Under the pieces are notes generated by a model. The model did no database searches. It was not told the origin of the DNA and saw only the letters and a list, made by a program, of their open reading frames with translations. This document shows, piece by piece, positions 17,839-25,965 of a stretch of 64,000 bases of DNA. How positions within the stretch are numbered: the stretch's first letter is position 1; each line of letters opens with the position of its first letter. The position numbers were made by a program, and so were the translations under genes. The DNA lies in NCBI RefSeq assembly GCF_001864935.2, contig NZ_CP126267.1, positions 1,674,001 through 1,738,000 of the forward strand, written 5' to 3'. This DNA is from Curtobacterium sp. MCBA15_012. Lineage in GTDB: Bacteria; Actinomycetota; Actinomycetes; Actinomycetales; Microbacteriaceae.

Positions 17839-18269
17839 TGGCCCGCCGCTTCCCCCTGGCCGGACTCCTGCGGCTGCGGCACGCCGAGCAGGACCGCGCC
17901 GCGGCCGAGCTCGCCGCCGCGAACGACCGGGTGCGCGACGCCGCCGACGCCCGGTTCGCCGCGCGCCGCACCCTGGCCGACGCCGAGGGCTCGACGGTCG
18001 TCCGCGACGCCGCCACCCTGAGCGCGGTCGCCGCTGCCCGGGCCTCGACGCGCGGGATGCTCGAGGAGCTCGACGCCGTCGCGAAGACCCGACGCGCGGA
18101 CGCCGACGCCGCCCAGACCGCCTACAACGCCGCCCGCCGGGCCGCGCTCGGCCTCGAGAAGCTCGAGGACCAGCACGACCGCGAGGAGACGGCCGCCGAC
18201 CTGCGCACCGAGCAGGCCGCCCTCGACGAGATCGCGGCGCGGAGCCGCACGGAAGGTGGTGCCCGATGA
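17838..18269 (+). CDS. fliJ: Flagellar export chaperone FliJ
   Basis: 143 residues, almost entirely a charged alpha-helical coiled coil (LRLRHAEQDRAAAELAAAND and further heptads), as FliJ proteins are. It starts at the ATG overlapping the fliI stop and overlaps the hydrolase gene by 4 nt. FliJ is the central stalk of the export ATPase. The position between fliI and fliK makes the call; sequence conservation in the family is low. Confidence 0.85.
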   Translation: MARRFPLAGLLRLRHAEQDRAAAELAAANDRVRDAADARFAARRTLADAEGSTVVRDAATLSAVAAARASTRGMLEELDAVAKTRRADADAAQTAYNAARRAALGLEKLEDQHDREETAADLRTEQAALDEIAARSRTEGGAR

Positions 18270-18994
18270 GCGTCGACGCCGTGCTCTCCCGCATCGACGA
18301 GATCCGGTCGCGGATCGACGCCCTGCGCGCCGACGCGACCACCGCGACCGGTGGCGCCGCGAGCACCACCGGTTCCGCCGCGTCGTCCACCGCGTTCGCC
18401 GACGCCCTCGCGACCGCCACGGGCTCGGCATCCGGGACGGCGGCCGCTGCGGATGCCGGGGCGGCGTCGCCCGCGACGTCGGTCGACGCCGGGCGCGGCT
18501 CGATCGCCACCGGCAGCGGAGCAACGGGTGCCGACGTGGTCGCCGACGCGAAGAAGTACCTCGGCGTGCCGTACGTGTTCGGCGGCACCACCCGGTCGGG
18601 CATGGACTGCTCGGGACTCGTGCAGACGGTGTTCAAGGACCTCGGCGTCACGATGCCGCGCGTCGTCCCGGACCAGGCCGACATGGGCGTGCCGGTGGGC
18701 TCGCTGAAGGACGCGAAGCCCGGCGACCTGATCGTGCCGAAGGGCGAGCAGCACATCGTCATCTACCTCGGCGACGGCAAGGTGCTGCACGCGCCACGAC
18801 CCGGGAAGGACGTCCGCATCGTGGACAACTGGTACAAGGACTCGGACATCGCGACCATCCGCCGCATCGTGCCGTCGGACGCCCCGGCGGCGAGCGCGGC
18901 GACTCCGGCTGCGCGCGCGGTCGGCGGTGCCGGCTCGGCGGACCTGCAGACGGCGGCCCTGCTGTCGATGATGCGCTCGGGGAGTGCGGCATGA
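18266..18994 (+). CDS. NlpC/P60 peptidoglycan hydrolase in the flagellar operon
   Basis: 242 residues. After an Ala/Thr-rich N-terminal half, residues about 95-200 form an NlpC/P60 (C40) domain: DAKKYLGVPYVFGGTTRSGM then DCSGLVQTVF (catalytic Cys), GEQHIVIYLGDGKVLHAPRP (catalytic His and third polar residue). NlpC/P60 enzymes cut the peptide stem of peptidoglycan. There is no signal peptide, so export through the flagellar channel is plausible, as for FlgJ, which opens the wall for the rod in Proteobacteria. No flgJ gene is present, and the location between fliJ and fliK favours this role. Domain certain, role inferred. Confidence 0.9.
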   Translation: MSVDAVLSRIDEIRSRIDALRADATTATGGAASTTGSAASSTAFADALATATGSASGTAAAADAGAASPATSVDAGRGSIATGSGATGADVVADAKKYLGVPYVFGGTTRSGMDCSGLVQTVFKDLGVTMPRVVPDQADMGVPVGSLKDAKPGDLIVPKGEQHIVIYLGDGKVLHAPRPGKDVRIVDNWYKDSDIATIRRIVPSDAPAASAATPAARAVGGAGSADLQTAALLSMMRSGSAA

Positions 18995-20538
18995 GCCCCG
19001 CGACGACCGGCCTGCCCACCGGCGGACCCGCGGTGGGTGCCGGTCTGCTCGGGCAGCGTGCCGCACGCGGTCCGTCCGGCGTCGCCGACTCGGCCGTCCC
19101 GTTCGGGGCAGCGCTGGCCCGGGCCGGTCGCTCGGCCGAGGGACACCCGGACGGCGGGACCGGCTCGTCGTCGAAGCCGTCGTCGAAGCCGACGTCGACG
19201 ACGGAGCGTACGAGCCCGGACACCGGCGCCGGGACGGACGCCGGCTCGACGAGCCCCGCCACCACCACGCCGTCCGCCTCGGCCGTGACGGCACAGCCCG
19301 TGTCGGCACCGTCGGCGGCGCTGTCGGCGGCAGCGACGACGCCGACGACGGCGGGGCCCGCGGCAGGAACCGCCACCGCACCCGCTGGTCTCGGCACACC
19401 GGCCGCCGCGGTCGGTGCGTCGCCTCGCGCCGCGGCTGCCACAGCGACGGACGCATCCGCAGCGTCGGCGTCGGCGTCCGCGTCGGCGCAGCCCGCACTC
19501 CCGGTGCCCGGCATCGCGTCGACCCCGGCAACCGGTACTGCCACTGCCGGCCCGGAGTCCGCATCCGTGACGACCGCTCCGGCGCGCTCCGGTCACCCGA
19601 CCACACCGGCTGCACCGGGCCCGCACGCCGGAGCCTCCGGCACCGCCGCAGACCCCGGCGCCGTCGCGACCGGTTCGACCACCACGGGGACCCCCGCGGC
19701 CGCGGCCGCGGGAGCCTCCGCCGACGGCACCCCCGGGACACCCGCTGCCGCGACCCCCGGGACACCCGCTGCCGCGACCCCCGGCGCACCCGCCGCACCC
19801 GCCGCTCCGGCGGGCACCCCCGTCGCGGCCGCCGCGCCGACGACTGTCCCGAGCCCGACGGCCGGCACCACGACGGCCGGCACCACGACGGCCGCGACCA
19901 CGACGGCCGCGACCACCGCGGTCGGGCCGGCCGCGCCGATCGTCGCGACCCTCCCCGCGGGCGGCACCGCCGACCAACGGGCCGGCCACGGGACGGACGC
20001 GCGCTCGTCCGGCCAGGGTGATCCGGGCCTCCCGGCCGTCGCCGCCCCGCGCGGCGGCGAGACGCCGTTCGTCGTCCCCGCCACGACGGCCGCGGCGCCG
20101 GCCGCTCCGGCAGCACCCGCGCCGGCAGCGGCACCCGCGCCGCTCGCCCAGCAGCTCGTCCGCCCGCTCTTCACGCTCGCGCACGCCGGTCACGGCGAGC
20201 ACGTCGTCACCGTGCAGGTGCAGCCCGACGCGCTCGGCCCGGTGACGGTCCGCGCGCTCGTCACCGCGCACGGCATGCACGTCGAGCTGTTCGCCGCCTC
20301 GGACGCGGGCCGCGAGGCGGTCCGCCAGGTCCTACCGGACCTGCGCCGCGACGCCGGCGCGGGGGTCGCGACGACCCTCGACCTGTCCTCGCAGAACCAC
20401 CCCGGCTCCCGCGACGACCGGCCCGCGCCGGGCGCGGCCCGGCCCGACACCGGCCTGGAGGCGCGCCCCGCCGCCGCCACGCCGGTCACCACCCGTCCGT
20501 CCACCGTCCGCAGCGTCGGACTCGACGTCCTCGCCTAG
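18991..20538 (+). CDS. fliK: Flagellar hook-length control protein FliK
   Basis: 515 residues, ATG 18991 overlapping the previous stop. The C-terminal Flg_hook domain is visible (LVRPLFTLAHAGHGEHVVTV, then QVQPDALGPVTVRALV). The long central part is an Ala/Thr/Pro/Gly-rich ruler with two sets of DNA repeats: a perfect 24-bp unit at 19729-19776 (protein GTPAAAT-P) and four 15-bp units near 19858-19915 (protein TTTAG/TTTAA). FliK measures hook length and switches export specificity; changes in repeat number would alter linker length. Confidence 0.88.
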   Translation: MSPATTGLPTGGPAVGAGLLGQRAARGPSGVADSAVPFGAALARAGRSAEGHPDGGTGSSSKPSSKPTSTTERTSPDTGAGTDAGSTSPATTTPSASAVTAQPVSAPSAALSAAATTPTTAGPAAGTATAPAGLGTPAAAVGASPRAAAATATDASAASASASASAQPALPVPGIASTPATGTATAGPESASVTTAPARSGHPTTPAAPGPHAGASGTAADPGAVATGSTTTGTPAAAAAGASADGTPGTPAAATPGTPAAATPGAPAAPAAPAGTPVAAAAPTTVPSPTAGTTTAGTTTAATTTAATTAVGPAAPIVATLPAGGTADQRAGHGTDARSSGQGDPGLPAVAAPRGGETPFVVPATTAAAPAAPAAPAPAAAPAPLAQQLVRPLFTLAHAGHGEHVVTVQVQPDALGPVTVRALVTAHGMHVELFAASDAGREAVRQVLPDLRRDAGAGVATTLDLSSQNHPGSRDDRPAPGAARPDTGLEARPAAATPVTTRPSTVRSVGLDVLA

Positions 20539-20546
20539 GAGGCACC

Positions 20547-20978
20547 ATGCCCATCGACGGCATCACCGGCACTGTCGACAAGGCCGCGCAGGCCGCGGCC
20601 CTGACCGCGAACAGCGCGACGAAGAAGTCCCAGACTATGGACTCCGAGGTGTTCATGAAGCTGCTCGTCACGCAGCTCCGGAACCAGGACCCGTCCTCGC
20701 CGATGGACACGAACCAGATGATCAGCCAGCAGACGCAGCTCGCGATGATGGAGCAGATCACCAACCAGACCACCACCGCGAACGAGGGCTTCTCGTTGCA
20801 GATGCGGATGGCCGCGGCGAACCTCGTCGGCAAGCAGGTCACCTACACCGACGCCGCGTCGGGTACGGCCGTGACCGGGACGGCGACCGCGGTGTCCTAC
20901 GCGGCGAGCGTGCCGACCGTCACCGTGGGTGGGAAGGAGGTCGACCTCGACGTGATCTCCGGTATCCGGGGCGCCTGA
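20547..20978 (+). CDS. flgD: Flagellar hook-capping protein FlgD
   Basis: 143 residues. The typical FlgD_N segment is present (DSEVFMKLLVTQLRNQDPSS, then PMDTNQMISQQTQLAMMEQI). It scaffolds hook assembly and is removed later. The short length lacks the FnIII-like domain found in larger FlgD, as in many Gram-positive forms. A TAGGAGGCACC ribosome site overlaps the fliK stop. Confidence 0.94.
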   Translation: MPIDGITGTVDKAAQAAALTANSATKKSQTMDSEVFMKLLVTQLRNQDPSSPMDTNQMISQQTQLAMMEQITNQTTTANEGFSLQMRMAAANLVGKQVTYTDAASGTAVTGTATAVSYAASVPTVTVGGKEVDLDVISGIRGA

Positions 20979-21085
20979 CGGGTCCGCGCCGCTCGGCGCT
21001 GGTTCGTCCCTTCTCTGCTTCGTCCCCTGCTCTTCCTCGCTCGTTCCTCGTTCTTCCCTCGCTCTTTCCTCTGAAAGGTCGCACC
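20979..21085 (+). promoter_or_regulatory. Pyrimidine-rich leader and SD hairpin of flgE
   Basis: Bases 21003-21072 are almost only C and T with repeated CTCGTTCCT-like blocks. The Shine-Dalgarno GAAAGG (21073-21078) is the right arm of a perfect CTTTC-CTCT-GAAAG hairpin (21064-21077), so initiation of flgE may be held back. This is a prediction from sequence alone; no flagellar promoter match was found in it. Confidence 0.4.
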
Positions 21086-22261
21086 ATGCTCCGCTCGCTC
21101 TACTCCGGGATCTCCGGCCTCCGCTCGCACCAGCAGATGCTCGACGTCACCGGCAACAACATCGCCAACGTCAACACCGTCGGCTTCAAGTCGTCGTCCA
21201 CCGTCTTCCAGGACACCCTGTCGCAGATGACCCAGGGCGCCGGCGGACCGCAGACCGGCATCGGCGGCACGAACCCCGCCCAGATCGGCCTCGGCGTGCA
21301 GGTCGCCGGTGTGTCCACGAACTTCGCGCAGGGCTCGGCGCAGGCGACCGGGAAGGCCACCGACCTGATGATCTCGGGCGACGGCTTCTTCGTCACCCGC
21401 CTCGGCGGCGACACCGTCTACTCGCGTGCGGGTGCGTTCGACTTCGACGCCGAGGGACGGCTCGTGAGCGCCGACGGCAAGATCGTGCAGGGCTACCCGG
21501 CGACCAACGGCGTCGTCAACCAGGGCGGGCAGCTCGGTGACATCCGTCTCCCGCTCGAAGCCGCCGCCCCCGCCGTCAGCACCACGACCGCGGCGATGAC
21601 CGGCAACCTGCCGTCGGAGACCGCACTCAACGGGCAGCGTGTCCGCGAGTCGACCGTGTACGACGCGGCGGGCCAGAAGCACGTCCTGAAGCTCACCTTC
21701 GCACGCTCGGACGCCGGCTGGAACGTCAGCGGCCAGGTCGACGGCGGTACCGCTGTCCAGGGCGCGATCGCCTTCGACGGCAACGGCAAGCTCACCAGCG
21801 GCGGCTCGATGCAGGTCGGCGGCATCGCCGTCGACCTGACCCAGCTCACCGGCTTCGCGGCGCTCGACACGTCCTCGATCTCGTCGCAGAACGGTGCCGC
21901 CGCCGGCGCGCTGCAGGGCTACTCGATCGCGAAGGACGGCACGCTCGTCGGCACGTTCTCGAACGGCGCCTCGCTCGCGATCGGCCGCATCGCCCTCGCC
22001 ACGTTCGCGAACCCCGCCGGGCTCGAGAAGACCGGAGCCTCGGGCTACCGGGCGACCGCGAACTCCGGCCAGGCCACCGTCGGCGCACCGGGGGAGCCCG
22101 GCGTCGGACAGCTCGCCTCGGGCACGCTCGAGATGTCGAACGTCGACCTGTCGCAGGAGTTCACGAACCTGATCGTGGCGCAGCGCGGGTTCCAGGCGAA
22201 CGCGCGCATCATCACCACCTCGGACGAGGTGCTGCAGGAGCTGACGAACCTGAAGCGCTAG
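21086..22261 (+). CDS. flgE: Flagellar hook protein FlgE
   Basis: 391 residues. The N-terminus (MLRSLYSGISGLRSHQQMLD, then VTGNNIANVNTVGFKSS) and C-terminus (NVDLSQEFTNLIVAQRGFQA, then NARIITTSDEVLQEL) match FlgE/FlgF/FlgG axial proteins; SGDGFFVTRLGGDTVYSRAG is the FlgE core. Length and position after fliK and flgD identify the hook subunit. It is the last gene of flagellar block 1; in related clusters flbD-motA-motB would follow, but these are near 60.4 kb. Confidence 0.95.
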   Translation: MLRSLYSGISGLRSHQQMLDVTGNNIANVNTVGFKSSSTVFQDTLSQMTQGAGGPQTGIGGTNPAQIGLGVQVAGVSTNFAQGSAQATGKATDLMISGDGFFVTRLGGDTVYSRAGAFDFDAEGRLVSADGKIVQGYPATNGVVNQGGQLGDIRLPLEAAAPAVSTTTAAMTGNLPSETALNGQRVRESTVYDAAGQKHVLKLTFARSDAGWNVSGQVDGGTAVQGAIAFDGNGKLTSGGSMQVGGIAVDLTQLTGFAALDTSSISSQNGAAAGALQGYSIAKDGTLVGTFSNGASLAIGRIALATFANPAGLEKTGASGYRATANSGQATVGAPGEPGVGQLASGTLEMSNVDLSQEFTNLIVAQRGFQANARIITTSDEVLQELTNLKR

Positions 22262-22274
22262 CGCGTGGCCGGAC

Positions 22275-22307
22275 GCCCCGGCCGCGCGCGGTGCGTGCGT
22301 CCGGGGC
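22275..22307 (+). terminator. Hairpin after flgE
   Basis: GCCCCGG (22275-22281) and CCGGGGC (22301-22307) around a GC-rich 19-nt loop, 13 nt after the flgE stop. Likely end of the long basal-body operon; no T-run. Confidence 0.5.
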
Positions 22308-22385
22308 AGCTGCTCGCCCCGGTGCCCGATCGGCTGGCGGCGCCGTCGCCGTCGTCCGCAGATCTCGCCGGGACCGACGGGGCCG

Positions 22386-22886
22386 TCAGTCCGCCGCTGC
22401 ACCTCGGACGTGGACCCTGGGCGCGTCGTCCTCGTTCCACCGGAACAACACCAGGTGCCAGAGCCCGGGGTGCTTGCGCGACGGGTCGATCAGGCCGTCC
22501 GCGCCGAGCTCGGTCAGGCGATCGCGCACGAGCCAAGACGTCGGGACGCGACCTTCGGCGACGACCTGCTGCCACGGCGCGGTCGCGTCGGCGAGGTCGA
22601 CGCCGGCTGCCGCACGGGTGGGCGGATCGCGGAGGTCGATGATCCGGGAGGCCACGACGTCGACCTCGAGGACCACCGGGTCGGCCGACCGCGTTCCGGG
22701 ATGGGCCATCAGCGCTGCCTCCACGCCCTCGACGGACGAGCTGAGGTACAGCGTCGGCTGGTCCGCCCGCGAGTACCGTCCCGCCGCGCGGGAGCCGGCG
22801 ATCGCGGACCGGCGGAAGCGCGGGTCGACGGCCCGGTAGAACGTGCCGCGCACCTCCGGCGCGAAGAGCTGTTCGCCGTTCGTCAC
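22386..22886 (-). CDS. RES-domain protein (putative NAD+-degrading toxin family)
   Basis: About 166 residues from GTG 22886. The domain begins VRGTFYRAVDPRFRRSAIAG, then GRYSRADQPTLYLSSSVEGV and EAALMAH, matching the RES pattern with Arg (FYR) and Glu (GVEAAL) at the expected places. Known RES toxins phosphorolyse NAD+ and pair with an Xre antitoxin; here no Xre gene is adjacent, and the gene is divergent from a Nudix hydrolase. The start is uncertain: a GAGGAG lies too far (about 17 nt) upstream. It could be a solitary or host-domesticated member. Confidence 0.6.
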   Translation of the reverse strand: MTNGEQLFAPEVRGTFYRAVDPRFRRSAIAGSRAAGRYSRADQPTLYLSSSVEGVEAALMAHPGTRSADPVVLEVDVVASRIIDLRDPPTRAAAGVDLADATAPWQQVVAEGRVPTSWLVRDRLTELGADGLIDPSRKHPGLWHLVLFRWNEDDAPRVHVRGAAAD

Positions 22887-23019
22887 AGCCGGAGCATGCC
22901 ACTCCTCGAGCGTTCCGGTGCACGTCTGGTCCGAGATCCTTGCTCGACGCGCTGTCGCCGGAGCCGATCTGCCGTCGAGGCGTCTCGCGGATCGCGGCCG
23001 CGCATGGTGCACTGTCGTC

Positions 23020-23442
23020 GTGCGTATCCGGTCGGTGGCAGTCGTCACGCTCGACGAGCGGGTGCTCGTGGTGAAACGGCGCAGGGACGGCCGGAGCTAC
23101 TGCGTGCTGCCGGGAGGCGGCGTCGAAGCGGGTGAGGACCTGCGCGAGGCGTGCCGACGTGAGCTCCTCGAGGAGACCGGGCTCGACGGCGACGTGGGCG
23201 ATCTGCTCGACGTCCCCGTCGACCAGCAGACACCTGCCGTGTACTTCGCGGTACGGGTGACGTCCACGGCGGTGTCGCTCGGCGGACCCGAACTGCGCCG
23301 AGCTTCGGCGCGCAACGAGTACGAGCCGAGCTGGGTCGCGGCAACGTCACTCGACGAGGAGGGGCTCGTTCCCGACGCAGCGAGACAGGCGGTGCGCATC
23401 GTGCTGGACACGGTCGAGCCGACCTCGGAGCCGTTCCGATGA
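23020..23442 (+). CDS. Nudix hydrolase
   Basis: 140 residues from GTG 23020. The Nudix box is complete: GGGVEAGEDLREACRRELLE followed by ETGL, matching G-x5-E-x7-R-E-x2-E-E-x-G-U with one Leu between the Glu residues. These enzymes hydrolyse nucleoside diphosphate derivatives; the substrate is not evident. It diverges from the RES gene, separated by 133 bp, so the two could share a control region. Confidence 0.82.
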   Translation: MRIRSVAVVTLDERVLVVKRRRDGRSYCVLPGGGVEAGEDLREACRRELLEETGLDGDVGDLLDVPVDQQTPAVYFAVRVTSTAVSLGGPELRRASARNEYEPSWVAATSLDEEGLVPDAARQAVRIVLDTVEPTSEPFR

Positions 23443-23666
23443 CGGACCGATGACCGGACGGTCAGGCCTCGTGCTGGACGCGGTCGGTCAGCGACCATCC
23501 GCCGCTGCGATGCCTCGGACTCGAGACCGTCCGCAGTGGGTGCTGCTGGCAGCGTGTCGTTCGTGGGCGGGCTCTTCCAAGGCGTCGTCCTCTTCGGATG
23601 AACGCCGGCCCATCTCCGGAGCGGATCCGCTGTCGGGATGCCGTGACAGACCCGTACGCTCGCGTC

Positions 23667-23882
23667 ATGACCAACCCGGATGAGTCGGACCGACCCGCCA
23701 CGAGGACCTGGACGACGGTCTGGCGCATCCCCATCGCTGTCGGGACCGGCCTGTCGGCCCTGGTCTGCTTCTGGGCGGTGTTCGACGGCGGGACAGCCGA
23801 GCGGTGGGTCGGCACCGTCGGGCTGTTGCTCCTGATCGCCTGGGTGTTCGTCTTCCGAGCGCTCCACCGCCGGGGCTACTGA
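23667..23882 (+). CDS. Small two-helix membrane protein
   Basis: 71 residues from ATG 23667. Two hydrophobic segments, IPIAVGTGLSALVCFWAVF and WVGTVGLLLLIAWVFVFRAL, are joined by a short acidic loop and end in basic HRRGY. No family was recognised. GC3 bias supports coding; an upstream in-frame GTG (23642) is an alternative start. Confidence 0.55.
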   Translation: MTNPDESDRPATRTWTTVWRIPIAVGTGLSALVCFWAVFDGGTAERWVGTVGLLLLIAWVFVFRALHRRGY

Positions 23883-23960
23883 CCGCGCGGCGGGGCAACG
23901 GTCGTTCAGGCAGTCGATCGGCTCCCGACACGTGGGCGCCTCAGCTCAGGAGGCCTCAGC

Positions 23961-24250
23961 GTGAACACCGCTGCCGAGCCGTCAGCAGATCCGCGGACGG
24001 AACGAGACGATCGACGGCCGTCCGTCGCTTCGATCTCCTCATTGTTGCTCGAGCGGTCTCGCGCCCGTGGGCACGTGTCTCCATCGCACTGGCCGCTGTG
24101 GCACTGGTGGTCTGTGTCGTGTCGCTCGTCGAGGCCGGGCAGGTCGCGCCGGTGTTCTCCTGGGCCGCGCCGAGGGGGACGGAGCTCGTCCTGACGACGC
24201 TGCCCGATCGACGATCGGTTCCTGAGACCGGTCGAGGAGACATGATGTGA
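23961..24250 (+). pseudogene. Frameshifted small membrane protein gene
   Basis: A GTG at 23961 with a strong AGGAGG 7-12 nt upstream opens a frame (NTAAEPSADPRTERDDRR) that loses coding character near 24030. The neighbouring frame then encodes a plausible C-terminal half with one membrane helix (VSIALAAVALVVCVVSLVEA) and stops at 24248-24250, overlapping the GrpB start exactly as an intact upstream cistron would. A one-base indel between about 24020 and 24055 explains this. A sequencing error or programmed -1 shift is not excluded, but I saw no slippery heptamer. Confidence 0.5.
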
Positions 24251-24864
24251 CGGTGGCCACACATCCCCTCTGGCGCCCGATCGCCATCGGAAGCAACGCC
24301 GCCCGTCAGTCCCAGCGCGTGGCGTTCCGACAGACCGAACCCGGTCCGCCGCAGGCCTACGACCGACGGTGGGAAGCATCGTTCGCCCGTGTGCGCGACC
24401 TCGTCGCGAGCGCACTCGGGTCGGACCGCACCGTCCTGCACGTCGGCTCCACCGCCGTGCCGGGGATGGTGGCCAAGCCCGTCATCGACGTCGACCTGCT
24501 CGTGCCTGACGTGCTCGACGAGCAAGCCTGGTTGCCGAAGCTCGAAGCGGTCGGGTTCCGTCTGGTCTTCCGCGACGCCATCGCGGGAGATCGGCACCGC
24601 CAGCTCACCCTCGGCGAACCCAACACCAACCTGCACGTGTGGCAGCCGGACGCAGTGGAGCCCCGACGGCACCGGCTGTTCGTGGAGTGGTTGCGGGCCC
24701 ACCCCGAGGACCGAGCGACCTACGCCGAGGCGAAGGCGAGCGCAGTGCGCGCGAGCGGAGCGGTGCGGTACAACGACGCGAAGGCCGCGGTCGTCTACGA
24801 CATCTACGAGCGCGCGTTCACCGCCGATCCGAACCATGCCCACGATCCTCATCCGCGGCCGTGA
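24247..24864 (+). CDS. GrpB family nucleotidyltransferase-like protein
   Basis: 205 residues from GTG 24247. The conserved VLHVGSTAVPGMVAKPVIDV followed by DLLV is the GrpB core with the G-S and D-x-D nucleotidyltransferase motif; later RHRLFVEWLRAHPEDRATYA and NDAKAAVVYDIYERA are also typical. GrpB proteins are widespread; in some bacteria related enzymes join dephospho-CoA biosynthesis, but most are uncharacterised. Coupled to the preceding frameshifted gene by a 4-nt overlap. Confidence 0.85.
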   Translation: MTVATHPLWRPIAIGSNAARQSQRVAFRQTEPGPPQAYDRRWEASFARVRDLVASALGSDRTVLHVGSTAVPGMVAKPVIDVDLLVPDVLDEQAWLPKLEAVGFRLVFRDAIAGDRHRQLTLGEPNTNLHVWQPDAVEPRRHRLFVEWLRAHPEDRATYAEAKASAVRASGAVRYNDAKAAVVYDIYERAFTADPNHAHDPHPRP

Positions 24865-25240
24865 GCGGCTCGGTTCGACCGGTGTCCGCGGCCCGGGCTC
24901 GGTCCTCGTGCGGAGCTGGCTCTGCACATGCCGGATCCCGCTGGACGAGGACACGCGCTTCCGAGTCGAGAAGTGGGACGACTGGTTCTTCCTGTCGAAC
25001 GGCCGGCGGACCGGGAACACCTCGATGCTCGCCGCCACCGGATCGTCCTTCCGCTCGTTCCCGGCCACCGGGGTGCGACGGAGCGGCGCTCTGGCGCAGC
25101 GTGACCTCCTCAACGCGTACGCCGCGCTGGACGACGTGACGGAAGCGACCGCCCGTGACTGGGCCCGGGATGCAGCGTGGCGTCTCCAGCGCGAGCGGTC
25201 GAAGCTCCGAGAGGCGGAGCGGCGGCGCACCCGGGGGCCT
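24836..25240 (+). CDS. Probable gene or gene fragment of unknown function
   Basis: From ATG 24836 (inside the end of grpB) a frame with good GC3 bias encodes about 135 residues, e.g. TRFRVEKWDDWFFLSNGRRT and QRDLLNAYAALDDVTEATAR, with a helical basic end. The frame stays open to 25834 but the sequence after about 25240 no longer looks like protein. GTG 24908 is an alternative start. I recognise no family; this could be a truncated gene in the decaying stretch before the mgtC/rbsD scar. Confidence 0.35.
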
Positions 25241-25739
25241 TCACGGCGTCCGGTCCACAGCCCCAGTCCTCCGCTCGACACGAACGGGACCGCGCCGCAG
25301 ACGGTGAGGCTCGTCGGCGATCCAGCAGAGGCGCTCGCGGAGCCGAGGACGGCGGTCTCCTCGTGCCCGGCGGGCGATCGCAGCAGTACTGGGTCCGCCG
25401 ACGGCTCGGACTGGAGCTCCACAGGAAGAACCGAGGGCACGAGCGCGATCACGCTGGCAGGCGGAGCGACCGTCAGCACGACCGTCTCCCGGCCGATGCG
25501 GAGGCAGCAGTTGCCAACCCTGGCGTCAGGGGCGGCCCGCGAGGACCGAGAGCGGAGTGGCGGGGCCGCGGGAGGAGCCTCCCGTCCGTCCGGTGACCAC
25601 CCGAGGGACGGGAGCGACCAGCAGGTCGCAGCGGTGGGACCACACGGCGCAGCGCGCCGGCACCGGCGGTCGCGGACCTGGCGTGACCGACCGAGCGGCG
25701 GGACGCCGCCGCCCGACCGCGGCCGTCGTCGCGCCCGTG
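25240..25739. other. Non-coding or decayed stretch
   Basis: Both strands have long open frames here because of base composition, but none has a ribosome binding site or recognisable domain. A half-copy of the GGACGGGAGGC palindrome family (GCCTCCCGTCC) is at 25577-25587. Confidence 0.4.
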
Positions 25740-25964
25740 TCAGAACGGGACGCCGCAGGTCAGGAGCACGTTGGCGTAGGACGTCGCCTCGCCGGTCCCG
25801 ACGAACACACGCGCATCCGCGCACCGCGCCTTGAGCTCGGCGTGCGGCACGGTCGCGTGCCCCGGGAACCGGTCGCTGATCCAGTCTCCGGCAACGGTGC
25901 CGACGCTCTCGACCGCCGCGGTGCAGCTCTCGAAGACGGCGTCGCCGAGGAGCGCGTCGACGAC
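25740..25964 (-). pseudogene. RbsD/FucU-type pyranase, C-terminal fragment
   Basis: The 74 codons before the stop at 25740 end in ARVFVGTGEATSYANVLLTC followed by GVPF. This is the conserved C-terminus of D-ribose pyranase RbsD (R/V-x-G-E-x-x-x-Y-A-N-x-x-L-x-x-G-V-x-F). The N-terminal half (His and Asp active-site region) is missing: the frame runs directly into the truncated mgtC gene. RbsD converts ribose ring forms; this fragment would not be functional. No other rbs gene is nearby. Confidence 0.6.
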
Positions 25965-25965
25965 G

